Shown here: positions 21,865-33,790 of the stretch, piece by piece | How positions within the stretch are numbered: the first letter of the stretch is position 1 | How the letters are laid out: every line of letters starts with the position of its first letter | Source: Ligula intestinalis | Lineage: Eukaryota; Platyhelminthes; Cestoda; Diphyllobothriidea; Diphyllobothriidae | Direction: 5' to 3' | Length of the DNA stretch: 64,000 bases | NCBI GenBank assembly: GCA_036362985.1 | Contig: JAYGXS010000009.1 | Coordinates: forward strand, 14,147,303 to 14,211,302 | Made by a program: the position numbers and the translations under genes | The notes under the pieces: model-generated | What the model saw: the letters and a program-made list of their open reading frames with translations, nothing else | Database searches by the model: none | What the model was told of the DNA's origin: nothing

Positions 21865-23585
21865 GGCAATGTTTCGTTGGAAGAAACGAAATTTCGGGCC
21901 ATCTTGCTGTTCAACTGACCCAGCTGTCAACAATTCGGCGGTCTTGGTGAGATTCGAACCGACGCCAACAAGGCAAGGCTTTAGTACAACCAACGTTCTA
22001 GCCAACTGAGCTACGAGACCCGTCAGGAACCATAATTTTAATCACACTTGGGTCGACTTACCCGTATGGAATCCACCAATGCTGACGCAGTAAGCTCACC
22101 GCCCAAGCATGATTTCCTAAGCAATCGATCTAGAATCCATCGGATGACTATTAGGCACACTTTCTGTTCATCCCTTTTCTGCGCGCCTTGTTGGTGGTGA
22201 TTTTTAACTGTGTGTTTAAGGAGGAAAGCCCGATGATTGCACCCTTGCCTTCCGTGTGGTTGTCCTCGGCGTAATGAGAGAAAGCGAGGTCACCATCGAC
22301 AAAACAGCCCTCCTGACAGTCACCTGGTCTTTCGCCTGGCACGGTACTGCCGGGGCCTGACCACCTCGCAAATAGTACTTACGGTCGCACCCACACGCAT
22401 GTTTGACATTTTGGTGAGTGTAGTACTCTTTGGCATTAAATCACGAATAAATTACACCTTAAGGGGTGTTAATCGACAACAGCCGGCTGCAGTAAGCAGC
22501 GTCCTCGAGGGTGTCTTAAATCGTCTTACCACCACCTGTCTGGTGCTGTTCTAGAGGGCAAGGGTAGAGGTGACCTTAAGAGGATACTTTTCATGAACTG
22601 GAGGAGGCGTTTAGATTACGCAGAATCCCAATAACGCGCAACCACCACCACCTGAAGAAGCATGCGTACTAAAAATATCCTAAGAATGTCTGCGGGCTGT
22701 AGGGCGCAAATATATACAGACGTCTAATGCGCCAGCTGCGTTCCGGGCGACCGACGTATCAAGAACTCTCCCTCAGCTGATACATCTGACGGCGATCGGT
22801 GCATTTTTCAGGACAGGCCGAGCTCCTTCGTCGTTATTTAACGACGAAAATTGAGGACAGGACTGGAATAACTGCCAACGTTTAGTGAAATGAAAAACTT
22901 AATTAAATCACTGTGCATCAGACGATGCCACAGTAATAAATATTTCGTTCTTATAAATAGCCTTCATTAGACGACAGGGCTCCTATAACTGCAATTTGTA
23001 GACCTGACTTAGTTAAAGTCATGCCTATATAAGTGAAATGTCGAGTTCCAGGAAGCAGTGGCGAAGAACGCCAGCGATCGCATTACGGATCCACACGTTA
23101 ATCCATCATTAAAAATAAAATTAGATCAGTTTAGTGGGTATCACAGATATTGCAAACACTATGAGACCCACTACACGTCTTTGGATTCGGTCTCTGATGA
23201 TTCATTCGAGTAAGTATCCGAAAGTTAGGGCTAATAATGCTCTTGCTCCTGTAACTGCGTTTCCTGCTTCATCGCAGGAAGATCTGAAGCTTCTATAATT
23301 TCGTAAAGCATGGCAAATGGATTTTATTCTGAACGAAAGTGTTTTTATAGAAAAAAGGGCCTGCCATAGCGACTTTTCTTAAAGAACAGTTTCCACTGGG
23401 TTGCTGTTATTTGTTAGGGACGCATGGAAGCAGTAAGAGTACAAGCATATTGTATTCGCTAGATCGACGCGGCTTCTTTAGAAATCACTGTTCTTATAGG
23501 TTTTCTACAGTCGCCTACGACAGATGCTGCTACTCACGGGTGACATGATAGGAGCAACTGAGACGTGGAGTAAAAAACCGGATAT
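21865..23585. repeat. Diverged tandem duplication, unit 1
   Basis: Aligns with 23655-25150 over its whole length: CGAAATTTCG near 21880, GGAGGAAAGCCCGATGATTG at 22220, CAGAATCCCAATAACGCGCA at 22620, GCAAATATATACAGACG at 22707, the GTTCCAGGAAGCAGT word at 23045, and GTACAAGC near 23445. The units are ~1.5 kb and clearly diverged, so this is an old event. Unit 1 carries an extra insertion at 21914-22163. Confidence 0.75.
21914..22163 (-). mobile_element. tRNA-derived insertion within tandem unit 1
   Basis: A 7 base repeat CTGTTCA flanks it at 21907-21913 and 22164-22170, and unit 2 lacks it (23690-23700), so both ends are defined by comparison. On the minus strand 22022-21948 is tRNA-like: GGGTCTCGTAGCTCAGTTGG at its head (box A) and GGTTCGAATC (box B). 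The portion 22035-22150 recurs at 40015-40140 (CACTTGGGTC, GATTTCCTAAGCAATC, CTAGAATCCA). A true tRNA is unlikely: the spacing between boxes is too long and the acceptor does not close. Confidence 0.68.
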
Positions 23586-23654
23586 CGAATAGATATCCGG
23601 TCCCCTAAATGGGTTCTCCTTCATTTGTCCCAGTGGGCGTGGCCTCCTGCCGTA

Positions 23655-25150
23655 CCGTTCCGTTGGAGGAAACGAAATTTTGTGCCATCCGTCTGTTCGC
23701 CCATTTTCTGTGCGCGTTGTTGACAGTGATTTTTGGCTGTGTGGTTAAGGAGGAAAGCCCGATGATTGCACCCTTACCTTTCCGCGTGGTTGTCCTCGAC
23801 GCCATGAGAGAGAGAGAGAGGTCACCGTCGACAAAACAGCCTTCCTGACCTGGCCTCCCGTCTGACCACCTCGCGATTTGCATTTGCAGTCGGCCTCCAG
23901 CACATGCCTGCAGCAGCTGGCTTGACATTTTTGCGAAATTGGTACTCTGTGGCATTAAATCACAAAAACGTTACTCCCCATGTCAGGCAGCTGCGGACTG
24001 CAGCGCCCTCGGTGCTGTCCTAACTCGGCTTATGACTACTTGTATGATGCTGTTCTAGAGGGCTCAGGCAAAGGTGACCTGAGGAGGATACCTTTCGCGG
24101 ACTGGGAGGGGGGGCGTTCAGATTACGCAGAATCCCAATAACGCGCAACCACCACCACCTGAAGAAGCGTGCGTACTAAAAATATCCTAAGACTGTCTGC
24201 GGGTTGTAGGGCGCAAATATATACAGACGTTTAAACTGCCAATCGCGTACCGGGCGATAGGCGAATAAAAAATCTGCCTCAGTCGATAAATGTGACGGTG
24301 ACTGGTGCATTTGTCAGGACAGACTTTTGATTTTACGGTCCATGCTTCACCTTAGTTATTTAACGACTAAATTTTGGATAAATTTTAACGTAGATAAGTC
24401 AATGAGCGTCGGAGGATTCAACAGCAATGCATATTTCGCCTTTCTAATTAGCCTTCATTAGACTATAGAGCTCCAGTAACCGTAATTTTAAATGTGACTT
24501 TGTTGAAGTTAAACCAGCGTTCTCGCTTGCCATAATTAATTTGTGTCAAATGGCAGGACTATGCCAGTAGGAGTGAAGGAGCGAGTTCCAAGAAGCAGTC
24601 GTGAAGAACGAGATCCAATTGCTGGAACAGGAGCTTTATTGTCATGACATTTCGGAGTCTCACTTAAATCCCTCATCAGAAACAATATCAGACTGGGTTA
24701 GTGGGTCTCACAGGTGTTGCAACAACTGTGTGACCGACTACCTTATCCGAATTCGCTCTTTGATGATTCATCCGTGTGACAATCCGAAAGGTCGGACTAA
24801 GGAAACTCTTGCCCGGCCGCTCCGGCCCTACGGCAGGGTCACCCGAAGCTCCTCAATTTTTGTAAAAGATGAGAAATGAGTTTTCATCTGAATGAAAATC
24901 TGTTTATGCATAAGGTCCTTCCATCATGAACTTTTCTCCAAAAACACCTCTCCCTACAGAGCTGCTATTTTGTAGGGGGAGTGACAGCTTTAAGAGTACA
25001 AGCGTATTTCATGCGTGATGTCGAGACAGCATCGTCAGACACTGTTGTCCTAGCATTTTTCCTACAGACGCCCACGACATAAACTATTACTCACAGGTGA
25101 CGTGGTAAGCGTAACCTAGACATAAAGTAAAGAAGCCGGTCATCCACCAG
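23655..25150. repeat. Diverged tandem duplication, unit 2
   Basis: Partner of 21865-23585. Contains (GA)n at 23806-23820 and, near 24600-24700, a PLE-end-like segment with a hammerhead-like core. No protein with recognisable domain. Confidence 0.75.
24640..24680 (-). ncRNA. Hammerhead-like motif in tandem unit 2
   Basis: Minus strand: CTGATGA (24679-24673), a hairpin closed by GGA/TCC, then GAAATGTC. The core bases CUGAUGA and GAAA are intact. The stem III side (TGTC-AT-GACA) pairs but is not followed by the expected U-H cleavage site, so catalysis is doubtful. Confidence 0.45.
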
Positions 25151-28100
25151 ACATTATGCTCCTAGAAAGGGTTCAGAAAGCCTACTCCTTTGATACAGAC
25201 AAGTCTCATCATACTTGAAGCGCGTGGCCCATGCTCCTACAGTTCTGTTATTTGAGGGACAATATTATCGAAAATATGTTCGTTTAGTAAGTGTACTCGT
25301 CTTTTTAACCAACGAACTCTGTGGACACCTGCTTATTGGAGGACTTGTCTTCTCGAACGATGCCCTCCGCGACGATTGAACCTCTGATTCGGTCACTGCT
25401 CTTATTCGGACCACTTTGCGCTCGGGTGTTGTGTGGAAGTCTTTCGTTATCCCGCCCCCAAGGCGTTCCCAATTCATCGCTATAATACTTATTTTCTCCA
25501 CCTGAGCTAACTTAAAGGTCAACCTAATTCTTACGCATCATCAGCAGTCAACCACTAACTCCACCCTAACGCCGGCTGCTGATCGAGGCGCTTGAAAATC
25601 GATCCCACCTGTTGGCTGTAAAGTCTTGTTTGAAAATCTAGAAATCGATAATTGACGTCTGTGCGTCAAGAGATTACGGTGTGGAGATCGTGGGCGTTTG
25701 ACACAAGCGTGACGCTGTCAAGTCCTACTGTTAAATCAAAAAATCAATAATTGGCGTCCGCGTGTTAAGGGATTACGATGTGGAAACCGTGTGTGGTGGA
25801 CGTCACCGAGAAGGGAAACTTGGTGTTAACTGAGGGGGCAGTTCTTTATCATTCGAAAGACTCCCAGTGTTATTTGCCGCGTTTCCTCAAAAACCGTTTG
25901 CTTCAGTTACGGTGATAGTCTTGTTGTTTGCAGAAAGCTCACTAATAAGGGAACTTTTGAAAATCCTCTAACGATAAACTTAAGCAAGTATTGCATCGAC
26001 CCAGCGTAGAAAAATGGTTAAGTGACCTGTTACGCCTATTCTTTGTGCTTAGGTGCGTATAGCGAAAGATGAAGCAATGCGCTCTGCATTTACTTGACCG
26101 TGAAACGCATTTATGGGCATTTGTAATGCCACTGGTAGATCGCTTTCGAATATTTCAGAGCACTAGACAAATCCTCCTTAACACTGTAGCCCCGACAAAA
26201 CGGGTCATAGGTGTCTCTTTTAACTGTAGAGCTTCAACTTTTTATAAATAGGCCTAAGCCCTCTTCAGCACATGACACAAGGGCTGATGCCGTGTAAAAA
26301 ACTCGTGTAGATTCACAACTCCTCACTGCGTGTCTAGCGTTCTGTTTAGGAGAAGTAGTAAAGCACGCTATCATGAGAAAACTTTCTTCAAAAAGCCTAC
26401 GGTGCAAATTATAAGACGTTCATAAATAGATTATAAATATAATCCAAGGGTAGACTATGAACCAAAGCAACTGTGGCTGCGTCTGTCATTCACCTTCTCG
26501 GGAATCGATATTCTCTGGTGACCTGTTCTGTGCGAAACTGCTCCCACCCTCTATTCCAAATGTACGACCTAGCTTTGACACGCCAATAAATGCCCTGCGA
26601 TCGTAAAATATAGCAAGCTTGGAGCGCAGGCATATCTTTTCACAGTTTGCTACGCGACTGAATTGCACCATATAGATTCAGCACATTGATTTTATATCAT
26701 GTCCCATTTAATAATTACTCAAATAAAGTGCCGATTCTTAGAACAAGCATTATTCGAGAATGAGAGAGATACAGCGTCCGCCAAACGCCGTTTTTTAGCA
26801 TGCGCTGAGGTTTTGAGTGAAAAATGACTGTCTGCATACGGAACAAATTTTAACTTTAATGGTTACTTAGTAGACATTAGTACTGTACAGGAATACTACA
26901 GTACGCGCCTAAATTCGTGCAACATGCCGACATATGCGGAAGATTGATAATCTTACGCTAAGCGGCATTGACTCAATTTGTGATATTGATTAGCATGTGG
27001 TCTATTCTGAAGTTTTTTCAGTCATTATAGGATGCGATCTTTTTATTGAGCTTCGTTCTGACCACTAACAAAGTATATGTACTGTAAAAAGTACCTACTT
27101 GACAGGCATGTGTTTGTATCAGTGATTTTGACTGCTCTTATAAATTCAAATATATTTTATGGAAAGCGTGCGCGAAAACTTATTTATTTTACTCGTTTGG
27201 TAGCAAATTATATCTTCTTTGAATGTTATACCTGAAGAAAAGGTATCCTTCGGTTTTAAAAAATTTAATCATCCAGCTGAATTTACGAGGGAAAGTGGAG
27301 TCGCCCCTCGGTGGTAATGATTTAGACAGAAAATGTCCTTGAACGATAGTGGGTTGAAATGCGAGGCTTCAGTGTACCCCGGTATCTTTTCCAATTGACA
27401 AAGCAAAGTTTATTTGTGTTCCACCGAAATCCTCTACTGATTTACAACTGATTATTTTTTAGAACAGAAAACAACTTTAAATATTGACGTTTCGACAGAA
27501 AATTTCTTTCATAGCTTATCGTTCACCGATTCCTAATGGAACTCACTGGTCCCGCTCTGCCTTAAGACTTATTCTCGGGAACCAATAGCAGCCACACAGT
27601 AGCTAGTAGTCTAGGCAGATAGCATTGCAGGCACGAAGTTGAGAGTGTTCAACTAACTACTTTTATCGCTAACCTTTAAGGTGCGTGAAAAGGAAAATAA
27701 ACTGCTAGGAACAGGCGTTTTATTTCGGTCTTTTGAAGAGTTCACAGCTGTCCCAAAACGCACTTGCGCATATTCCAGATCGACTTTTGGTCTTCAAAAA
27801 ACTTCCCCAAAGTTAGTTTTCGCTGCGGATACCTTAATGATATAAAAACGAGAAACAATTTTTTCTTCTTAACCAACCACCTTTAGTCTCGATTAGCCTC
27901 AAGAAATAACACTGACGCGGGAAGATCGGTTGCAGTTAGCAGAGCATACAATACGACACCAAGCTTGAGCGTGCTACCGGAATTACAGTCGAGTTTTTGG
28001 GGGTTACTAAGTTTGACCATAATACAGTGAAGCCTCGGTTAACAAGTAGAATGCGCTCTGGCACCAAACCCGTCATGTTTAACGCTTGGCTTGCAAAATG

Positions 28101-28395
28101 AATTTCTCTAGTTAAAATAATGGAAATAAAATAAATATGTTTAACCCCTGAACAACCATCGCTAACTCATTTGGTCTTAGATAAGCTGACTTATATAGAG
28201 CATAGAAATTGATTTTTAAAAATAATAAAAAGTTTAACTTTCAAAACCGTTTTTTCAACCAGAAGCCAAACAGGGGTAGTTGAAGGACCCACTGACAAGC
28301 CAGATCCCTGGTAGCAGTGCCAAGCAACGGCAGAATACCGGCAAAACAAGTATCTGGGCTTTTAGCTTGTAGCTGTGGTAAATGACAATATTTTA
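25151..28395. other. Intergenic DNA with short repeats
   Basis: A diverged tandem pair of ~113 bases lies at 25615-25800 (ATCGATAATTGACGTC against ATCAATAATTGGCGTC, then GATTACG.TGTGGA). 27060-27260 resembles the arm at 46115-46265. At 27545-27615 an inverted piece of the repeat at 840-900 appears. No gene was recognised. Confidence 0.5.
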
Positions 28396-29378
28396 AGATA
28401 GCAATAACAGGAAGATTTACTGGATCTATGGCATTTCGAGAGAGCTCTTCAGTTGCTGCCTCTCATTGCGTAACGTGAATCACATAAGAGAAAATACTAA
28501 TTGAATTCATACAGAAAAATCGATATGAACACATGGTCATAAGAAATGTCCAAGAGGCTAATCAATAACATAAGAAGTCAAAACGCTATGGTCAGCAAAA
28601 AAACGGAGAAAGACGTCTGAGGTTAAAATTTTAGAGGGAAAATGTGTAAACAGGTAGCCAATGTTGACAAGGCAGAATTCGGTTCACTACATGCTCCAGC
28701 TGTTTACATAGGTCGGGTTTGAACCGCCGTATGAAGGCTGCCTCCAGGTAGCGTAAGGTGCGAGTTGTTCGTGCTCGAACAAGTACTCTGAAAGAAGATG
28801 GCCCGTGTCTAGCAGATGTTCAGTAATCGATGACGGGGGAATTCTGTTTTCTTGTCTCATTAAGCAGCTAGGTAAATTTTCCTTAGCTCTTGTGGCCATT
28901 TAACTAGCTGGTTAATGCGACAAGAAAACAGAATTCCCTGGTTATCGATTACTAAACACCTGCTAGATACGGGCCACCTTCTTTCAGAGTACTTGTTCGA
29001 GCACGAACAACTCGCACCTTACGCTACCTGGAGGCAGCCTACATACGGCGGTTCAAACCCGACCTATGTAAACAGCTGGAGCATAAAGTGAACCTAACCC
29101 TGCCTTGGTAACATTGGCTCTCTGTTTACACATTTCCCCTCCCAAATTTTTACCTCAGACATCTTTCCTCGTTTTTTGCTGACCATAGCGTTTTGACTTC
29201 TTATGTTATTGATTAGCCTCTTGGCCATTTCTTATGACCTTGTGTTTATATCGATTTTTCTGTATGAATTCAATTAGTATTTTCTTATATGTAATTCACG
29301 TTGCGCAATGAGAGGCAGCAACTGAAGAGCTCTCTCGAAATGCCATGGATCCAATAAATCTTGCTGTTATTGCTGCCT
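28396..29378. mobile_element. Near-perfect ~1 kb palindrome carrying PLE endonuclease sequence
   Basis: Left arm 28396-28877 and right arm 28898-29378 are inverted copies with few mismatches, separated by a 20 base loop. Outer ends read AGATAGCAATAACAG against CTGTTATTGCTGCCT. Both arms encode the same GIY-YIG C-terminal peptide on opposite strands. I read it as a head-to-head duplicated PLE fragment; an assembly artefact is possible but the arms differ at scattered sites, which argues against it. Confidence 0.78.
28687..28899 (-). pseudogene. PLE GIY-YIG C-terminal fragment, left palindrome arm
   Basis: Encodes QENRIPPSSITEHLLDTGHL, resembling the S.I..HL.DTGH segment that follows the GIY-YIG motif in PLEs (compare SSAILAHLVDSGHRVD at 19190). 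The right arm (28915-29090, plus strand) encodes QENRIPWLSITKHLLDTGHL. The catalytic motif itself is not present in either arm. Confidence 0.65.
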
Positions 29379-32300
29379 TTAACTTTGCACCTGAGAAACG
29401 TTGCTTTAAAACTTACAATATCTCGTCTTCGCCTCTCAATTTTGGCGCCATCTGCGCTGTCCCCCGGTCTGGGTTACGCTATGCTTACAGTACCGCGTGA
29501 GAGCTAGTAGCCAATCAAACGGCACTGATTCGATAATTGGCTGCAGGCGACCGAGGATCCACACCGTGGGAGCAAATCTTAACGGTGAACACCGACAGTT
29601 CGACCGCCGAGTTTGATTATGTCCACCGTGTGCTTCGGCAGGCTGAACGCAACAGCAGTGACTTGCGCGTGAATTTGTTTTAGGTGATAGTGGACTTTCG
29701 CAGCATCTACCGCACTCTCTCTCTTTCCTCGCCCACCTGCGCCCGCTGTCAAGACACAGTCAAGACGACTGGAGGCAGGGTGCACCGCAAGTGGCTGACG
29801 CGGCCGAAGCCGCCCCAATGCGTGCCACCACCACCCCCCTCCCCCCTGTTCGGCATTCGTTGTCGGTGCGCAAGCCGAATAACGGCGAATGCTCTGCTCT
29901 AGCCCCGCGTTGGCCCCGCGCAACTACCACGCGGCTTCTTTATAGGACACACGGCGGAAACGGGCACACACGCACGCATACTGTTTACTCTCCAATTTAA
30001 AAAAATTTGAACGCGTTTCGTAGAGCCAATGAGTCATGGCGCATGCTTCCGCAATCAGGTTGATGCCGACATAAGTTCGTCTGGATTTTAAACTACCTAT
30101 CGCTGTTGCTGAGTGGCAGGCCCGTTGATCAATGACCTGGTATGCATCCGAACGCCTCATTACGAGAGAAGCAGTACACAAACCCTCCTTTAATCCTATG
30201 TCGACCTTATACTTTAGATGGCTGTGAGGATGACAAATGGGTTCAAAATGGCCATCCCTCGTCTTTGTTAGAATTTAGCCTACTAGGTTCTTCATTCCAA
30301 ATAATACGTTATCCTTCTGGACTCTGCCAAGTTCATAGACCATCACCGGAATTGTTGGTGTTTGATTACGCTGGCAGCGTTGGTGGCTTCGATTGACTCA
30401 ATATAGTCAAAGCTTTGGCACAAAAATGCATTTCGGTTGCTGTCTCTCCTGCATACGACATCTGAGTTCCGCAACAACCCCTAAGTGATTCAACTATTGT
30501 CTTTGCTGATATTATACATTGGGACAGCCCTCTCGGCGCATTTAAAACCTCCTAAGTCCAACCAGTGCGCACAAACAATAGCTCCTTGGACGTCAAAAAA
30601 CCGAACTCAGTTGTAATTTGGCAGCTGATGATTTTTAGGGCGGGGCTTGCAAAGGCGCTTCTTTGGCGTTGCTGAATTCAAAGGTATACGTCTCCTGCCA
30701 TTCATCCGGCACGCAGGCCTGCGGTTCCAAGAAATGACCGGGTTATATGACCATTTGATCTTGCTTATCTAACAGCGTTATTGGCTTCCTTTCATTTTTG
30801 CGACGAGTCTGTTAGCTTTGTGCACGCGTGCCTTGAATTGGAGATAATTGTTCCTGTATTAATAATTCAGCTGGGTTATCAACTCCGACGGACTTTGCCT
30901 TTTTCATGTTGCTTATTGGTAGTCACAGAAGCCATGCCAAACGTATTTACTGTCCTAGTCAGTGACCTTCATTACAGCCTACTGTGATAACTGTGTGATC
31001 CAATAAACGCAGTAATAAGCAAGTCCATCCACACCTGTTTGCTATAAAATGTTGTAACGAGAAACACGTCCTAGAAAAGTGAATGTGCGGTCTAAAAGGT
31101 CAGTTCGTTTTCTTTCGTTCAGTATAGCGCTTAAAAACAAGTCAATTATACTTTGCTGCAGGCCTATAGTGGCTGACTCAACCTTTTTAACCTCCTCTGT
31201 AAGGTGGCCTCACTGTTCCCACCAGTGTTGCGTTATTTCTCGTTCTCTGGCGCCAGACAAATGATGGCAATGTCAACGCCTGTCCAGGGTGGGAAGGGGC
31301 ATATTCAGCTAACAGTTGCTAGTGATGAAATCAGCCAAATATATCCTGCAGTCTTGTATGATGCAAATTTTCCGTAAGGGCGACGGAAAAGAGTTGTCGG
31401 AAGTTATTGGTGTCAACAAAAGAAGGTTCCCCAAATCACAAGTCAGGCAAGATGGAATAAACTGGAACAGCTTTACTGCGGAACAACGAACTGTACATCG
31501 GCCGCTTAACACGCCAGCTGCCAGCTGTGTCCGCACGCCAGGTGTGTTCGTGCTGTTGTGTTGTTGTGAGGTCTTGACTGCGGGATGAATGCTCTGTCGT
31601 CTGCATCCAATCAAATGAATCGGGAGTATCGATTAGCTTCAAGCGTACGTGCGGCCAGTCGACAGCGAGCGCGCGAAAGGAAAAGAGCGCGCAGCGTGCA
31701 AGGGTTGGCAAATGAAGACAGCATGGGTCAACGCAGTCGCGGATTCCCACAGAATGACTCTTCTGCGTATTACTCGCTTTTGACGTCCGATGTCAATTAC
31801 TACTCATTAGAATACTAAATTGAATATCAGGCATTAGGCAGAGGTTATGGCTTAACTACTATTGAATATAATTGATCGATAGCGAGTGCTGGCAGGCGTA
31901 AGTGATTTGCATGGACAGGAGACGCAAAGAGTTCTTCCTATTGACTGGCTAACCAATGAATCTGTAGGAAATGGATCGGTATTGAGGGTAATCCGAAAAG
32001 CCGTGAATGTATTCGTCTTGTAAGCGAGCATTTGAATGCGACCCCGCAGTGTTGGGACTCGCATCTCACTTTTAGTGTACGATTATACTGAGATGTTTCC
32101 GTTGTGTTTCTCCAAACGGCCATAAAGTTTGTACCAAAGTTATCAGCTCTGTTTGACATGTGGTTGAGCAGGTTTCCGCTGATTTTGATAATCCTCCGAG
32201 GGTAAAGAGAATTTTTACGGCTTTAATTTGTCACGATACGTGTTTGGAATCAGAAGGCTGTGTTCGTATCACATTGGGTCACCACTTGTAGAATCACGCT

Positions 32301-33654
32301 GTTGGTTGACAAACGCTAATTCCTTAATCACCGGTCACTGGGAAGACAGATAAAAATGCAGAGGTTTTTACTGAGTGTGTCGCAGTGGCCTAATTTAATA
32401 GGCCAGACCTTTATCACTGTGATTTTCAGGCGCGGTTCCGTTTAGAAAGAGAAGACGCGGGACTCCAGGTGGAATGAGTAGTATATTCTGTAGAGAGGTA
32501 GTGAAGGATAAGTCGGAGGAATTCCGCAGCCGGACGAGCGCGCAACTGCAGTCCAGAGTGTCGCGTCCGAAAGATGCGAGCGCGGGAGTCGTCATAGCGT
32601 ATAAAGCGAGGTCATGTGTGAGTCAGCCATAAGGAGATGATTGGCCAGACCGGACTGGGGTAGGCAGACACTGGTGCATGGCATGCGCTTACAGTCGCAA
32701 GAGTTTGAACGTTGGCCACTAGATGTGTACAGGAAGCGCAGCAAGTACTAGCCGTCGTCTGTCCCCTCAGGTCTGTGTGTCAGTGTCTGCCATTTACATT
32801 CTTGGTCCCCAGCGCATGTGTGCGCCTGTGTCTAGAGTCAAGTCCTAGCGGACCGTAAGACGGCCAGAAAATCGATAGTAATCAGTCACGCTGGAGGCCA
32901 TGGAAACGGACTGGTCCACGCGCTCCAACATACTTGTTGTCCATCCTCTTGCCTCCTACTGAGGTGGTCACCCAGAGCTGGCTCCAAGTGTTCATCAGTT
33001 CTACCCTCCGTCATGAAGGCGGGAACAACAATGACCTAAGATGAAATGAACAGGTGGCAACAGGCACCAAAACAGGCCATGCCAGCTATGTCCTACGCGC
33101 GGGACACCGGATGGCCAATCAGAGGCGCTGTTGCTTCGAGTAAGCATGGCGCCTTCTGCTCACACGCGTGTTCCAGAATGGCCAGAACCCCATAAATAAG
33201 CTAATATTTGGCGAGTTAGGACATCGCTGTGTCTGCAGGCCTTGGGTAAGGTTGTTTTGGTAGAATCCTACTTTGGGTTCCAGTTCAGCCCGCAAAAGCC
33301 CTATCCTTCTGTAATACAGGACCGGATATAACATAGAGCGTACAGTCTGGGTAATATAAAGAAAAGAAGATATTCATAAAAAAATTAAGTTTATAAAAGT
33401 GGAAAAAACAGGAATAATTATTTAAATGCCCTAATGTCTGTCAATAAAAAACGTGCCATAATTAAAATTTGCCATTATTCCAATATTGGGAAATAACTAA
33501 ATTTAAAAAAAATTATTGATTAAAACTAAAATCAACTGAATAAAAAATGTAAACTAAAGTAACTTAAAATCGCTTAAATAAAAAATGCAAAATTAAATAA
33601 AACTAGTAAACATAATAATAAACTGAAAAATAAACTAACGTCAAGTTTTTGCGC
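29379..33654. other. Intergenic repeat-rich DNA
   Basis: 29580-29780 matches 40440-40590 (GACAGTT.GACCG, ATGTCCACC, TTTGCTCACCCACC-like) and is a dispersed repeat. 31405-31750 belongs to the family of 14600-14980. 32440-32640 resembles 5230-5345. 33340-33650 is very A/T-rich. No host gene was recognised. Confidence 0.5.
31405..31750. repeat. Dispersed repeat (family of 14600-14980)
   Basis: Shares AAGGTTCCCCAAATCACAAG, AGCTTTACTGC, GCACGCCAGGTGTG, CCAATCAAATGAA and GGGAGTATCGATTAGCTT in order with 14630-14850. Confidence 0.65.
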
Positions 33655-33790
33655 ATGTTAATTGAAGATGTGCGTGGCGCTTTGCGTAGTGAACTATACC
33701 AATCTAACTCAAGAACGGTAAGTTTGATCTCATGCAAGTTAAAGTAGACGACCTCCTAACAACCAAATGTTTTTCAGGAATATCAAGAAA
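33655..33790. repeat. Internal fragment of the 525 bp MITE family
   Basis: TTAATTGAAGATGTGCGTGG through AAGTAGACGACCTCC lines up with 36855-36965 in the third MITE copy and, inverted, with 12650-12745. Ends of the element are missing. Confidence 0.5.

Noticed and set aside
21948..22022. Possible tRNA gene on the minus strand
   Set aside because: Boxes A and B are good, but spacing is too long, the acceptor stem does not close and it sits in an insertion with target duplication; called tRNA-derived instead.
21865..25150. CRISPR-like repeat array
   Set aside because: The repeats are long, diverged and only two; no short regular direct repeats with spacers were found anywhere in the window.
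29579..29923. 114-codon Gly/Arg/Trp-rich frame on the minus strand
   Set aside because: The sequence is part of a dispersed repeat also at 40440-40590, where the frame is broken.
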